From positions 1 through 36,632 of the forward strand of contig NZ_FONX01000013.1 in NCBI RefSeq assembly GCF_900113035.1: a stretch of 36,632 bases of DNA, written 5' to 3'. Every line of letters begins with the position of its first letter. Position 1 is the first letter of the stretch. The DNA is from Paracidovorax wautersii. Lineage in GTDB: Bacteria; Pseudomonadota; Gammaproteobacteria; Burkholderiales; Burkholderiaceae_C. A program made the position numbers and the translations under genes. Under the pieces are notes generated by a model. That model saw only the letters and a program-made list of their open reading frames with translations, ran no database searches and was not told where the DNA came from. Below, in pieces: positions 17,405 to 27,650 of the stretch.

Positions 17405-17869
17405 ATGAACCGCTGTCTGCCGATCCGTGCCGCGCGCCGCGCCCGCCTGCTCCTGCTGGCCGGCCTGGCTTGCTGCTGCGCTGCCGCGCCCCTGGCTGCC
17501 GCCGCGCAGCCGCTGCAGCCCTACATTCCGCCCGCCTCGGGCGTTGCGCGCAACTTTCCCGATGCCGCCCAGCGCGGCACGCTGATGGTCACCAGCACGG
17601 CCGAGGCGGAGCTGGATGGCAAGCCCATCCGCATGGCGCCGGGCATGCGCCTCTTCAGCCCGCAGAACAGCCTCATCTTCCTGCACACGGTGATCGGCCA
17701 GCGCATGCGGGTCAACTACCTGATCGAGGCCAGCACCGGCATGCTGCTGACGGCCTGGATCCTGAGCGAAGGCGAAGCCGCCACGCCGCTCAGGGGCAAC
17801 GCCGACACGCTCGAGCGCAACTTCCGCTTCGGCCCCGAGCCGGACAGCAACGCCCCCGCACTGCGCTGA
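17405..17869 (+). CDS. Small exported hypothetical protein
   Basis: 154-aa protein with a twin-basic-rich N-terminus and a hydrophobic core (about 14-36, [20 protein letters not shown]), then a mature region beginning near QPLQPYIPP. The three consecutive cysteines in the hydrophobic part do not form a clean lipobox, so a Sec-cleaved periplasmic protein is the best reading. I recognise no domain; the mature part has a beta-strand-rich centre ([27 protein letters not shown]). An ATG at 17396 is an alternative start. A TAGAAT at 17372-17377 may be its -10. It looks like a lineage-restricted exported protein of betaproteobacteria. Confidence 0.7.
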   Translation: MNRCLPIRAARRARLLLLAGLACCCAAAPLAAAAQPLQPYIPPASGVARNFPDAAQRGTLMVTSTAEAELDGKPIRMAPGMRLFSPQNSLIFLHTVIGQRMRVNYLIEASTGMLLTAWILSEGEAATPLRGNADTLERNFRFGPEPDSNAPALR

Positions 17870-17978
17870 ATCGCGCGCGCACGCCGGCCCGCAAGGCGCC
17901 AGCCTCCGCGCCTTTCTCGCCGCCCCTCCTTCATCGCCAGCGTCCTTCCCGGCGCGGCGCACCCCTTCGGATTCCCAG

Positions 17979-19322
17979 ATGTCCAAAAAAGTCTTCGTCA
18001 AAACCTTCGGCTGCCAGATGAACGAGTACGACTCGGACAAGATGGTGGACGTGCTCCACGCCACCCAGGGCTACGAGCCCACGCAGAACGTGGAGGAAGC
18101 CGACCTGATCCTCTTCAACACCTGCTCCGTGCGCGAGAAGGCGCAGGAAAAGGTCTTCAGCGACCTGGGCCGCATCAAGCACCTGAAGGCGCGGGGCGTG
18201 AAGATCGGCGTGGGCGGCTGCGTGGCCAGCCAGGAAGGCGACGAGATCATCAAGCGCGCACCCTACGTCGATGTGGTCTTCGGCCCGCAGACCCTGCACC
18301 GCCTGCCCGAGCTGCTGGCGCAGCGCGAGGCCCTGGCCCGCCCGCAGGTGGACATCAGCTTTCCCGAGATCGAGAAGTTCGACCACCTGCCGCCCGCGCG
18401 CGTCGAGGGGGCGAGCGCCTTCGTCTCCATCATGGAAGGCTGCAGCAAGTACTGCAGCTACTGCGTGGTGCCCTACACCCGGGGCGAGGAAGTCAGCCGC
18501 CCCTTCGACGACGTGCTGGTGGAAGTGGCGGGCCTCGCCGACCAGGGCGTGAAGGAAGTCACGCTGCTGGGCCAGAACGTGAACGCCTACCTGGGCAAGA
18601 TGGGCGGCACGGCCGAGGTGGCCGACTTCGCCCTGCTGCTGGAATACGTGGCCGACATCCCCGGCATCGAGCGCATCCGCTACACCACCAGCCACCCCAA
18701 CGAATTCACGCCGCGCCTGATCGACGCCTACGCGCGCATCCCCAAGCTGGTCAGCCACCTGCACCTGCCCGTGCAGCACGGCTCCGACCGCATCCTGATG
18801 GCGATGAAGCGCGGCTACACGGCCATGGAATACAAGAGCACCATCCGCAAGCTGCGCGCCATCCGGCCTGACCTGGCGATGAGCAGCGACTTCATCGTGG
18901 GCTTCCCCGGCGAGACCGAGGAAGACTTCGGCAAGATGATGAGGCTCATCGACGACATCCACTTCGACAACAGCTTCAGCTTCATCTTCAGCCCGCGCCC
19001 CGGCACGCCCGCCGCCAGCCTGCACGACGACACGCCGCACGAGGTCAAGCTGCGCCGCCTGCAGGAGCTGCAGGCCGTCATCAACGCCAACATCAAGTCG
19101 ATCAGCGAAAGCCGCGTGGGCACGGTGCAGCGCATCCTGGTGGAAGGCGCCTCCAAGCGCGACGGCAACGAACTCATGGGCCGCACGGAATGCAACCGCG
19201 TGGTCAACTTCGCGGGCCAGCCGCGGCTCATCGGGCAGATGGTGGACGTCACCATCACCGAAGCCAAAGCCTACACGCTGCGCGGCGAGGTCGTGACGGC
19301 CGACTCCGCCCTGCCGGCCTGA
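17979..19322 (+). CDS. miaB: tRNA methylthiotransferase MiaB
   Basis: 447-aa radical-SAM enzyme that converts i6A37 to ms2i6A37 in tRNAs reading UNN codons. The N-terminal UPF0004 domain supplies the auxiliary [4Fe-4S] cysteines C12 ([13 protein letters not shown]), C49 ([11 protein letters not shown]) and C81 (GGCVASQEG). The radical-SAM cluster motif is C155-C159-C162 ([16 protein letters not shown]). The C-terminal TRAM domain is at about 375-442. The length is standard. It is 16 bases upstream of the kinase gene, so it may share transcription with the glr operon. Confidence 0.97.
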   Translation: MSKKVFVKTFGCQMNEYDSDKMVDVLHATQGYEPTQNVEEADLILFNTCSVREKAQEKVFSDLGRIKHLKARGVKIGVGGCVASQEGDEIIKRAPYVDVVFGPQTLHRLPELLAQREALARPQVDISFPEIEKFDHLPPARVEGASAFVSIMEGCSKYCSYCVVPYTRGEEVSRPFDDVLVEVAGLADQGVKEVTLLGQNVNAYLGKMGGTAEVADFALLLEYVADIPGIERIRYTTSHPNEFTPRLIDAYARIPKLVSHLHLPVQHGSDRILMAMKRGYTAMEYKSTIRKLRAIRPDLAMSSDFIVGFPGETEEDFGKMMRLIDDIHFDNSFSFIFSPRPGTPAASLHDDTPHEVKLRRLQELQAVINANIKSISESRVGTVQRILVEGASKRDGNELMGRTECNRVVNFAGQPRLIGQMVDVTITEAKAYTLRGEVVTADSALPA

Positions 19323-19338
19323 GCGGCGCCGCACCGCG

Positions 19339-20787
19339 ATGAGCGTGTCCGCACGGCATAGCAAGGTCGCCTCGCTGAGCGGCCTGTCGTTCCAGCAGCT
19401 GCTGCTGCTGGCCTTTCTGCTGATCGGCGGCCTGCTGGGCGCCAGCTCGCTGCGCGCCATCTTCACGCTGGAGCAGCTGATGGTGCAAAGCCGCCAGGGC
19501 GCCTCCGAGGCGATCCAGCTCAGCGCCGCGGCGCAGGCGCTCAATGCCCGCAGCCAGACGCTGGAGCGTTCGGCGCGGCAGTCCCTGGTGCTGGCCGACG
19601 CGCAGCTGCGCCGCCGCTTCGAGGAAGGCGCCCGCGATGCCCGCGACATCCTGCAGCGCCTGGAACTCAACGGCCTGCCGCCGGAGCTGGCCGCCAAATG
19701 GCTGGCCCATCTGAACGAGGTGTCCCGGCTGCTCGACGCGCCCGCGGCGCAGTCGCTGGAGAACGAGCGCGCCGCCGCGGCCACCTTCCTGGAAGTCGAT
19801 GCGCTCAACGCCATCATTTCGCAGCAGGTACAGGACATCAACACCCACCGCAGCGACGCGCTGCAGGAAAAGATCGAAGCCAGCCGGCGCGAGGTGACGC
19901 ACCAGGTGGTCGGCGTCATCGTGCTGGCACTGGTGCTGGCGCTGGCGCTGGGCATCTGGCTGGCGCGGCCCTTCAAGCGGCTCGAAAGCGCCATCCGCCT
20001 GCTGGGCGAGAACGAACTGGCGCGGCCGGTGGAGATCGCCGGCCCGGCGGACATCCGCCGCGTGGGCCAGCAGCTGGAATGGCTGCGCGTGCGCCTGCTG
20101 GAACTGGACGCCGACAAGGCGCGCTTCCTGCGCCACGTATCGCACGAACTCAAGACGCCGCTGGCCTCCATGCGCGAGGGCGTGGCCCTGCTGCAGGACG
20201 GCATCACGGGCGAACTCACCCCCGGCCAGAGCGAGGTCGTCTCCATCCTGCACCAGAACACCATGGTGCTGCAGGGCGAGATCGAGGCGCTGCTGCGCTT
20301 CAACGCCGCGGCCTTCGAGGCCCGGCAGCTGCGCCGCACGCCCACCGACCTGCTGGCGCTGCTGGAAGCGCAGGTGGAGGCGCAGCGGCTGCAGTGGCAG
20401 GCGCGCAAGCTCGACGTGGCCGTGGAAGGCCGACCGGTGACCCTGCCGCTGGATGCCGACAAGATCGCGTCGGCCGTGGGCAACCTGCTCTCCAACGCCA
20501 TCCGCTTCTCGCCCCAGGGCGGCGCCATCCGCATCGTTTTGTCACATCTGCCGGGCGCCATCCGGGTGGACTTCGTCGATCAAGGCCCGGGCGTGGACGA
20601 GAATGACCGTTCGCGCATCTTCGAGCCCTTCTACCGTGGCGTCCGCCAGCCGCAGGATGCCGCCCGCGGCACCGGCATCGGCCTGTCCATCGTCCACGAA
20701 TACATCACCGCCCATGGCGGTCGGGTGGAACTGGTGGTTGACGGCCCCCGCACTCCCTTCCGCATCGAATTGCCCCATGCCTCCTAG
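19339..20787 (+). CDS. glrK: Sensor histidine kinase GlrK (QseE) homologue
   Basis: 482-aa inner-membrane kinase. Transmembrane segments lie at about 20-38 and 190-212, flanking a helical periplasmic sensor domain of about 150 residues. A HAMP-like linker follows, then the HisKA domain with phospho-acceptor H269 (RHVSHELKTPLASMREG) and an HATPase domain with the N-box NLLSNAIRFS, G1 DQGPGVDEND and G2 GTGIGLSIV. The identification rests on the operon: kinase, lipoprotein and sigma-54 regulator in the same order as glrK-qseG-glrR in enterobacteria. In E. coli this system reacts to envelope status. The gene overlaps qseG by 11 bases. Confidence 0.88.
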   Translation: MSVSARHSKVASLSGLSFQQLLLLAFLLIGGLLGASSLRAIFTLEQLMVQSRQGASEAIQLSAAAQALNARSQTLERSARQSLVLADAQLRRRFEEGARDARDILQRLELNGLPPELAAKWLAHLNEVSRLLDAPAAQSLENERAAAATFLEVDALNAIISQQVQDINTHRSDALQEKIEASRREVTHQVVGVIVLALVLALALGIWLARPFKRLESAIRLLGENELARPVEIAGPADIRRVGQQLEWLRVRLLELDADKARFLRHVSHELKTPLASMREGVALLQDGITGELTPGQSEVVSILHQNTMVLQGEIEALLRFNAAAFEARQLRRTPTDLLALLEAQVEAQRLQWQARKLDVAVEGRPVTLPLDADKIASAVGNLLSNAIRFSPQGGAIRIVLSHLPGAIRVDFVDQGPGVDENDRSRIFEPFYRGVRQPQDAARGTGIGLSIVHEYITAHGGRVELVVDGPRTPFRIELPHAS

Positions 20788-21502
20788 CCTTGCCATCGCC
20801 CGCACCCGCGGCAACGCCCCGGCCCGACCGGCCCATCCGCCGCTGGGGCTCGCCCTGGCCGGCCTGCTGACGGCAGCCGCGCTGCTGCTGGCCGGCTGCG
20901 CCGCGCCTGCTCAGCCGCCTTCGGCCGAAAAAGCCCCCGAAGCGCCCGCACCGGCAGCCGCGCCCAGCGCCCCGGCCGCCCCGCCGCAGGCTGCGCCTGA
21001 GACGCTGCCTGGAGACGCCGCCAGCGCACAGCCGGCCGCCACGCCCGCAGAGCCGCGCCGCGCAGGCCCCGTCACGCAGCTGCTCGCCTATTCCGACCGG
21101 GTGGTCTCGCTCAGCCCGAGCGAGCTGTCCGCCGAGATCGCCCACCTGACGCCGCTGCAGGACGAGTCCGTGCAGCGCCAGCTCGAACTGGCCCTGGCGC
21201 TCGGCCAGACCCGCCAGCCGGTGGACACGGCACGCGCCCTGGGGCTGGCGCAGCGCGCGCTGGCCCAGCCCGGCAACTCCTCCACGCTGCAGTCGTTCGC
21301 CCGCATGCTGGAAACCCGCTTCCTGCACATGCGCCGGCTCGAAGACCAGCTCGACCGGCAGACGCAGCAGCTGCGCGACGCCCAGCGCCGCAACGATCAG
21401 CTCAACGAGCGGCTGGAAGCCATGCGCGCCATCGAGCGCAGCCTGAATGCGCGGCCGGGCGGCCCGGCCGGCTCCGGCAGCAGGACGCATCCCGCGCCCT
21501 GA
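20777..21502 (+). CDS. qseG: QseG-like outer-membrane lipoprotein
   Basis: 241-aa lipoprotein precursor with the lipobox LLLAG-C41 (acylation at C41) after a hydrophobic signal (24-40). An Ala/Pro-rich linker (about 42-97) leads to a helical part, with a coiled coil near 175-220 (RRLEDQLDRQTQQLRDAQRR). In E. coli, QseG binds the kinase of the neighbouring two-component system and modulates it. The start at 20777 overlaps the glrK end, which suggests translational coupling; the frame is also open upstream, but only as a shadow. Sequence identity to E. coli QseG is probably low; the call depends on position, lipobox and coiled coil. Confidence 0.78.
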   Translation: MPPSLAIARTRGNAPARPAHPPLGLALAGLLTAAALLLAGCAAPAQPPSAEKAPEAPAPAAAPSAPAAPPQAAPETLPGDAASAQPAATPAEPRRAGPVTQLLAYSDRVVSLSPSELSAEIAHLTPLQDESVQRQLELALALGQTRQPVDTARALGLAQRALAQPGNSSTLQSFARMLETRFLHMRRLEDQLDRQTQQLRDAQRRNDQLNERLEAMRAIERSLNARPGGPAGSGSRTHPAP

Positions 21503-21523
21503 CCGACGACGAAAGACATCGCC

Positions 21524-22933
<1,410 letters not shown>

Positions 22934-22954
22934 ACCGTTGATTTAAAAAGGAAA

Positions 22955-22970
22955 ACCCGCAGCAGCGGGT
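22955..22970. other. Hairpin between the two GlrR-like sites
   Basis: ACCCGC-AGCA-GCGGGT perfect stem. Read on the minus strand it is followed by TTTCC and five T and resembles a terminator; on the plus strand no T-run follows. It may give limited termination of antisense transcription or act as an mRNA 3' structure for glrR. Confidence 0.4.
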
Positions 22971-22975
22971 AATCC

Positions 22976-22993
22976 GGTCGCTGTTTTGCGACA
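22976..22993. promoter_or_regulatory. Putative GlrR binding site 2
   Basis: GGTCGC-TGTTTT-GCGACA: the same palindrome as site 1 with one mismatch (first G for T), fitting TGTC-N10-GACA at seven of eight positions. It is intergenic, 67 bases after site 1 and centred about 129 bases before the predicted start, a normal distance for a sigma-54 enhancer. Confidence 0.7.
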
Positions 22994-23055
22994 GAAACAG
23001 GGTTTTCCAGGGTGTTTCGGCAGGGCGCACATACGCTTACAGCCCGAAAACCTTC

Positions 23056-23068
23056 CAAGTCGTTGATC
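23056..23068 (-). promoter_or_regulatory. Candidate IHF site between enhancer and promoter
   Basis: On the minus strand the 13 bases read GATCAACGACTTG, matching the WATCAA-N4-TTR consensus except for G at the first position. The placement between the GlrR-like sites and the -24/-12 element is where IHF usually bends DNA for sigma-54 activation. The motif is degenerate, so chance occurrence is possible. Confidence 0.4.
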
Positions 23069-23087
23069 CATAAGCGCTTTTCAGGCC

Positions 23088-23102
23088 TGGCACGGGGTTT
23101 GC
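23088..23102 (+). promoter_or_regulatory. Sigma-54 (-24/-12) promoter upstream of opgH
   Basis: TGGCACG-GGGT-TTGC: GG and GC are ten bases apart, and almost every consensus position (TGGCACG-N4-TTGC) is met. Transcription should start near 23114. That is downstream of the ATG at 23106, which affects the choice of the opgH start codon. The activator is presumably GlrR, encoded immediately upstream. Confidence 0.82.
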
Positions 23103-23225
23103 CCTATGTCTGGCATGAACCCAGCGCACACCTCCCCTTCGCATGCACAACAACGCTCCTCGCGGGTGGCGAGTGGCGGCGTTGGCGCGTCCATCAACGA
23201 ACAACCCCAAAGCCTCGAGCACCCC

Positions 23226-25274
23226 ATGGAAACACACACCTCTTCCAGGACTGGAATGCTGGACGTCGCTCCGCATGCTCCGGCCCACGTCGCCCCCGTG
23301 GGCGCCTCCTACGCGGCGCCCGTCGAATCGCAGCGCAGCACGCTGCGGGAAGAACGCCACCCCAATTCGCTGACCGCCCCTCCGGTGCACCGCGGCTCCA
23401 TGCCCGCCCGCCCGTGGCGCGGTTTCTGGAACAGCATCGGCACCGCCGCGCTGATGCGCCTGACCGGCCGCACCCAGTCCCGCCGCGCTGACGAACCCCA
23501 GCAGCCCTGGCAGGCCGCAGCCAGCCAGCGCCGTGCGGTGTTCCTGGTGCTGGCCCTCATCAGCAGCGCCCTGGCCACCGCCCTGTTCGCCGGCGTGCAG
23601 CCCGAATACGAAAGCGCCTGGCTCGAATACGGCCAGCTCGCCCTGTTCGCCCTGCTGTCCGCCTGGGTGGTCACGGGCTTCCTGACCGGCCTGATGGGCT
23701 TCTGGGTCATGCTCAAGGGCGACCGCCATTCGCTGTCGGCACGCAGCGTGGACAGCCACACGCTGGCCGAAGACGCGCGCACCGCGATCATCATGCCGAT
23801 CTGCAACGAAGACGTCGCCACCGTCTTCGCCGGCCTGCGCGCCACCTGCGAATCGGTGGCCGCCACGGGCCATGGCAAGACCTTCGACGTGTTCGTGCTG
23901 TCCGACAGCTACGACCCGGCCATCGCCGCCGCCGAGCGCGCCGCCTGGGAAGAGCTGCGCGCGGCACTCGCCACCAGCCCCAAGCAGCCGCAGGTCGAGG
24001 TCTATTACCGCCTGCGCACCCGCCGCACGCACCGCAAGGCCGGCAACGTGGCCGACTTCTGCCGCCGCTGGGGCAAGGACTACAAGTACATGGTCGTGCT
24101 CGATGCCGACAGCGTGATGAGCGGCGATTGCATCGTCTCCATGGCCAAGCTGATGGAAGCCAACCCGCAGGCCGGCATCATCCAGACCGCCACGCAGGCC
24201 ATCGGCCACGTCACCCTGCACGCCCGCGCCCAGCAGTTCGCCTCGCGCGTGGCAGGCCGGCTGTTCACGCTGGGCATGCAGTACTGGCAGCTGGGCGAAT
24301 CGCACTACTGGGGCCATAACGCCATCATCCGCGTCGAGCCCTTCATGAAGCATTGCGCCCTGGCCCCCATCAAGGGCACGGGCGGCCTGGCCGGCGGCAT
24401 CATGTCGCACGACTTCGTCGAAGCCGCGCTGATGCGCCGCGCCGGCTACCACGTCTGGCTGGTGGCCGACCTGGTCGGCAGCTACGAGCAACAGCCGCCC
24501 GACCTGCTGGCCGAGCTGCAACGCGACCGCCGCTGGTGCCAGGGCAACCTGCAGAACGCACGCCTGATGGCCGAGCCCGGCATCCACACCGTCCACCGCA
24601 CGATGTTCGTGACCGGCGCGATGGCCTACCTGTCCGCCCCGCTGTGGCTGGCCTTCATCACCCTGGGCACGGCGCTGTGGCTGTCCGGCGCACGCATGGT
24701 CGCCGACTGGAACATCCTGCCCGGCGAGCTGATGGGCCTGTGGGCCTGGACGCTGTGCATGCTGTTCCTGCCCCGCGTGCTGGGCGTGACCGCGATCCTG
24801 ATGCGCCGCGAGCAGCAGCAATACGGCGGCACGCTGAGCCTCTTCAAGAGCGCCGCGCTGGAAAGCACGCTGGCCATCCTGCAGGCCCCCATCCGCATGC
24901 TGGCCCACTCGCTGTTCGTGATCGTGGCGCTGACGGGCCTGAAGCTGGACTGGAAGTCGCCTCCCCGCGAAGCCGCTGCCGTGCCCTGGACCGAAGCCGC
25001 CCGCAAGCTGGCGCCCATGAGCCTGGTGGTCGCCGCCCTCGCCGCCGCCGTGGCCTGGGTCGATGGCAGCGCGCTGATCTGGCTGCTGCCCGTGGGCCTG
25101 CCGCTGGCACTGTCGATCCCGCTCACGGTGCTGACCAGCCACATCCGCATGGGCGAAGCGGCCCGCGCCCAGCGCCTGCTGCTGATCCCCGAGGAATCGT
25201 GGTCGCCCCCGGTGCTGCGCCGCGCCTGGCTGCATGCCACGCGGCTGGCCCGTCCGGTCCTCAAGGCCGCCTGA
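23226..25274 (+). CDS. opgH: Glucans biosynthesis glucosyltransferase OpgH (MdoH)
   Basis: Inner-membrane GT2 glycosyltransferase that builds the beta-1,2 backbone of osmoregulated periplasmic glucans from UDP-glucose. From 23226 it has 682 aa. Transmembrane segments precede and follow a cytoplasmic catalytic domain containing IIMPICNEDVATVFAGLRA, VFVLSDSYDP, the DxD in VLDADSVMSGD and the processive-transferase motif ELQRDRRWCQGN. It is shorter than E. coli OpgH (847 aa) at both ends. In-frame ATGs at 23106 and 23115 exist; 23106 would precede the predicted sigma-54 start, so 23226 or a leaderless 23115 fits better. None has a good Shine-Dalgarno. opgG, the usual partner, is not adjacent. 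Confidence 0.93.
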   Translation: METHTSSRTGMLDVAPHAPAHVAPVGASYAAPVESQRSTLREERHPNSLTAPPVHRGSMPARPWRGFWNSIGTAALMRLTGRTQSRRADEPQQPWQAAASQRRAVFLVLALISSALATALFAGVQPEYESAWLEYGQLALFALLSAWVVTGFLTGLMGFWVMLKGDRHSLSARSVDSHTLAEDARTAIIMPICNEDVATVFAGLRATCESVAATGHGKTFDVFVLSDSYDPAIAAAERAAWEELRAALATSPKQPQVEVYYRLRTRRTHRKAGNVADFCRRWGKDYKYMVVLDADSVMSGDCIVSMAKLMEANPQAGIIQTATQAIGHVTLHARAQQFASRVAGRLFTLGMQYWQLGESHYWGHNAIIRVEPFMKHCALAPIKGTGGLAGGIMSHDFVEAALMRRAGYHVWLVADLVGSYEQQPPDLLAELQRDRRWCQGNLQNARLMAEPGIHTVHRTMFVTGAMAYLSAPLWLAFITLGTALWLSGARMVADWNILPGELMGLWAWTLCMLFLPRVLGVTAILMRREQQQYGGTLSLFKSAALESTLAILQAPIRMLAHSLFVIVALTGLKLDWKSPPREAAAVPWTEAARKLAPMSLVVAALAAAVAWVDGSALIWLLPVGLPLALSIPLTVLTSHIRMGEAARAQRLLLIPEESWSPPVLRRAWLHATRLARPVLKAA

Positions 25275-25307
25275 GCGCCTGAGCCCCGGGAAGCACCCGC
25301 CAACGAA

Positions 25308-25334
25308 AACGCCCCGCATCGCGGGGCGTTTTTT
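25308..25334. terminator. Bidirectional terminator between opgH and ffh
   Basis: AACGCCCCGC-ATC-GCGGGGCGTT perfect arms (25308-25317, 25321-25330) followed by T on the plus strand and a T4 run on the minus strand. It serves the convergent genes opgH (plus) and ffh (minus). Confidence 0.9.
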
Positions 25335-25384
25335 CATGGGCGGCGCGCAACCGATGCGGGCCGCCCTGCGCGGGTGGATGGCCC

Positions 25385-26764
25385 TCAGAAGCGCGGCATG
25401 CCGCCCATGCCGGGCAGGCCGCCCTTGAGCCCGCCCATCTTCTTCATCATCTTCATCAGGCCGCCGCCCTTCATCTTCTTCATCATGCCCTGCATCTGCT
25501 CGAACTCGTTGAGCAGGCGGTTCACTTCCTGCACGTGAACGCCGGCGCCCATGGCGATGCGCTTCTTGCGCGTGGCCTTGATGAGTTCGGGCTTGCGGCG
25601 CTCCAGCGGGGTCATGCTCTGGATGATGCCTTCCTTGCGGCGGATGTCCTTCTCGGCCTTGTCCATATCGACCTGGCCGGCCTTGGCCGTGAGCTGGGCG
25701 GGCAGCTTGTCCATGAGGCTGGAGAGGCCGCCCATCTGCTTCATCTGCTGCAGCTGCGAGAGGAAGTCGTTCAGGTCGAAGCCGTCGCCGCTCTTGACCT
25801 TGGCGGCCAGCTTCTGAGCGGCCTCCATATCGACACCGGCGCTGACCTGCTCGACCAGGGCCACGATGTCGCCCATGCCCAGGATGCGGCCCGCGTGGCG
25901 CTCGGCATCGAACACTTCGAGGCCGTCGATCTTCTCGGACACGCCCGCGAACTTGATGGGCGCGCCGGTCACCTGGCGCACCGACAGCGCCGCACCGCCG
26001 CGCGAATCGCCATCGAGCTTGGTCAGCACGATGCCCGTGAGCGGCAGCGCCTCCTTGAAGGCACGGGCGGTGTTGACCGCGTCCTGGCCCTGCATGGCAT
26101 CGACCACGAACAGCGTTTCCACGGGCTTGAGCGCGGCGTGCAGGTCCTGGATCTCGCGCATCAGCACTTCGTCGATCGCCAGGCGGCCGGCCGTATCGAC
26201 CAGCAGCACGTCGAAGAAGTGCTTCTTGGCATAGTCCAGCGCCGCATGGGCGATGTCGAGCGGCTTCTGGTCGGGCGTGCTGGGGAACCATTCGGCGCCG
26301 GCCTGGCGGGTCACGGTCTTGAGCTGCTCGATGGCGGCCGGGCGGTACACGTCGCCCGAGACCGTGAGCACCTTCTTCTTGCGCTTTTCGATCAGGTGCT
26401 TGGCGAGCTTGGCCGTGGTGGTGGTCTTGCCCGCGCCCTGCAGGCCCGCCATCAGGATCACGGCCGGCGGCTGGGCGGCCAGGTTGATGTCGGCTATGCC
26501 TTCGCCCATGGTGGCGGCCAGCTCGCGGTTGACGATGGACACCAGGGTCTGGCCCGGCTTGAGCGAGCCCAGCACCTCCTGGCCCAGCGCCTTTTCCTTG
26601 ACGCGGGCGATGAAGTCGCGCACCACGGGCAGCGCCACGTCGGCTTCCAGCAGGGCCATGCGCACCTCGCGCAGCATGTCCTGGACATTGGATTCGGTGA
26701 TGCGGGCCTGACCCCGCATCTCCTTGACGAGTCGCGTGAGTTTTTCGGTAAGAGCGGAGGCCAT
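25385..26764 (-). CDS. ffh: Signal recognition particle protein Ffh
   Basis: 459-aa SRP54 GTPase that binds 4.5S RNA and signal sequences for cotranslational membrane targeting. The N-domain helical bundle covers 1-95. The G domain has the P-loop GLQGAGKTTTTAKLA (107-121), DTAGRL and TKLDGDSRGG. The methionine-rich M domain ends with MQGMMKKMKGGGLMKMMKKM and a flexible Gly/Met tail. The start at 26764 (MASALTEKLTRLVKEMRG) is the conserved N-terminus; the upstream frame is a shadow. It is divergent from ypjD with 88 bases between, an arrangement common in proteobacteria. Confidence 0.97.
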   Translation of the reverse strand: MASALTEKLTRLVKEMRGQARITESNVQDMLREVRMALLEADVALPVVRDFIARVKEKALGQEVLGSLKPGQTLVSIVNRELAATMGEGIADINLAAQPPAVILMAGLQGAGKTTTTAKLAKHLIEKRKKKVLTVSGDVYRPAAIEQLKTVTRQAGAEWFPSTPDQKPLDIAHAALDYAKKHFFDVLLVDTAGRLAIDEVLMREIQDLHAALKPVETLFVVDAMQGQDAVNTARAFKEALPLTGIVLTKLDGDSRGGAALSVRQVTGAPIKFAGVSEKIDGLEVFDAERHAGRILGMGDIVALVEQVSAGVDMEAAQKLAAKVKSGDGFDLNDFLSQLQQMKQMGGLSSLMDKLPAQLTAKAGQVDMDKAEKDIRRKEGIIQSMTPLERRKPELIKATRKKRIAMGAGVHVQEVNRLLNEFEQMQGMMKKMKGGGLMKMMKKMGGLKGGLPGMGGMPRF

Positions 26765-26852
26765 AGAAGTCTTTGGGAAATGTGCGCCCACCGGCTTGTG
26801 CGGTCGGCCGCCTTGCCAGCCGGAGGCGGGCGAAAGGCTAAACTGCGAACCC

Positions 26853-27650
26853 ATGATTTTACCCAGCACGTCTCTCCCCGGTTGGCTGCTGGCTCTGGCT
26901 GCGGCAGCGGCCTATGCGGTTCCGGCCGCCGCAGGCAAGCGGCTCGGCGCCGACCGCGGACGCTGGACCCTCCTGCTGGCCTGGGCATTGCACGGCGCAG
27001 TGCTGGCCTGGGGCTTCGTGGGCCAGACGCCGCACTTCGGCTTCGGCCCCGCGCTGTCGATGACGGCCTGGCTGGTGCTCACCGCCTACGTGGTCGAGAG
27101 GCAGCTCTTTCCGCAGATGCAGGCCCGCTGGACCCTCGCCAGCCTGGGCGCTGCCACCGTCATCCTGGGCCAGGTGTTCCCCGGCCAGCCCCTGCATGTC
27201 ACGGCATCGCCCTGGCTGCCCCTGCACCTGGCGCTGGGCATCGCGTCGTACGGCCTCTTCGCCGCCGCCGTCGTACATGCCTGGCTGATGACCCGGGCGG
27301 AGCGCCACATCCGGCTGGCGGCCGACCCGCACAGCGGCATCCCCCTGCTGGCGCTGGAGCGGCTCACCTTCCGCTTCGTCAAGGCCGGCTTCGTGGTGCT
27401 ATCGGCCACGCTGGTCGCCGGCTGGCTGTTCGGCGAGGTCCTCTACGGCCGCGCCTGGATCTGGGACCACAAGACCGTCTTCTCGCTGCTGTCGTGGCTG
27501 ACCTTCGCGGTGCTGCTGCTGGGCCGTGCCCGTTTCGGCTGGCGCGGGCGCAGCGCGGTGCGGGTGCTGTATGCGGGTGCCGCGCTGCTGCTGCTGGCCT
27601 ATGCGGGCTCGCGCTTCGTGGTCGAGGTGATCCTGGGGCGTGCCGCATGA
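26853..27650 (+). CDS. ypjD: YpjD/HemX-type cytochrome c assembly-like membrane protein
   Basis: 265-aa inner-membrane protein with about eight transmembrane helices and a CcsA/CcmC-type core. WIWDHKTVFSLLSWL near residues 200-215 resembles the tryptophan-rich heme-handling motif of the family, with conserved histidines at HLALGIASYG and DHKT. The precise function of YpjD is not established. The start at 26853 lies just eight bases after TAAACT (26839-26844) and has no Shine-Dalgarno. The stop overlaps the start of the next gene (ATGA). The pairing with ffh supports the name. Confidence 0.87.
   Translation: MILPSTSLPGWLLALAAAAAYAVPAAAGKRLGADRGRWTLLLAWALHGAVLAWGFVGQTPHFGFGPALSMTAWLVLTAYVVERQLFPQMQARWTLASLGAATVILGQVFPGQPLHVTASPWLPLHLALGIASYGLFAAAVVHAWLMTRAERHIRLAADPHSGIPLLALERLTFRFVKAGFVVLSATLVAGWLFGEVLYGRAWIWDHKTVFSLLSWLTFAVLLLGRARFGWRGRSAVRVLYAGAALLLLAYAGSRFVVEVILGRAA

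Noticed and set aside
22955-22970. Hairpin as terminator of the glr operon
   Set aside because: On the plus strand no T-run follows the stem; only the minus strand looks terminator-like, and no minus-strand gene is present there.
23012-23031. Third GlrR-like site
   Set aside because: Only about four of six and three of six arm positions agree with TGTCGC-N6-GCGACA; too degenerate to claim.
23037-26291. 1084-codon minus-strand frame across opgH and part of ffh
   Set aside because: It runs through two unambiguous genes in different strands and frames and has shadow-like composition.
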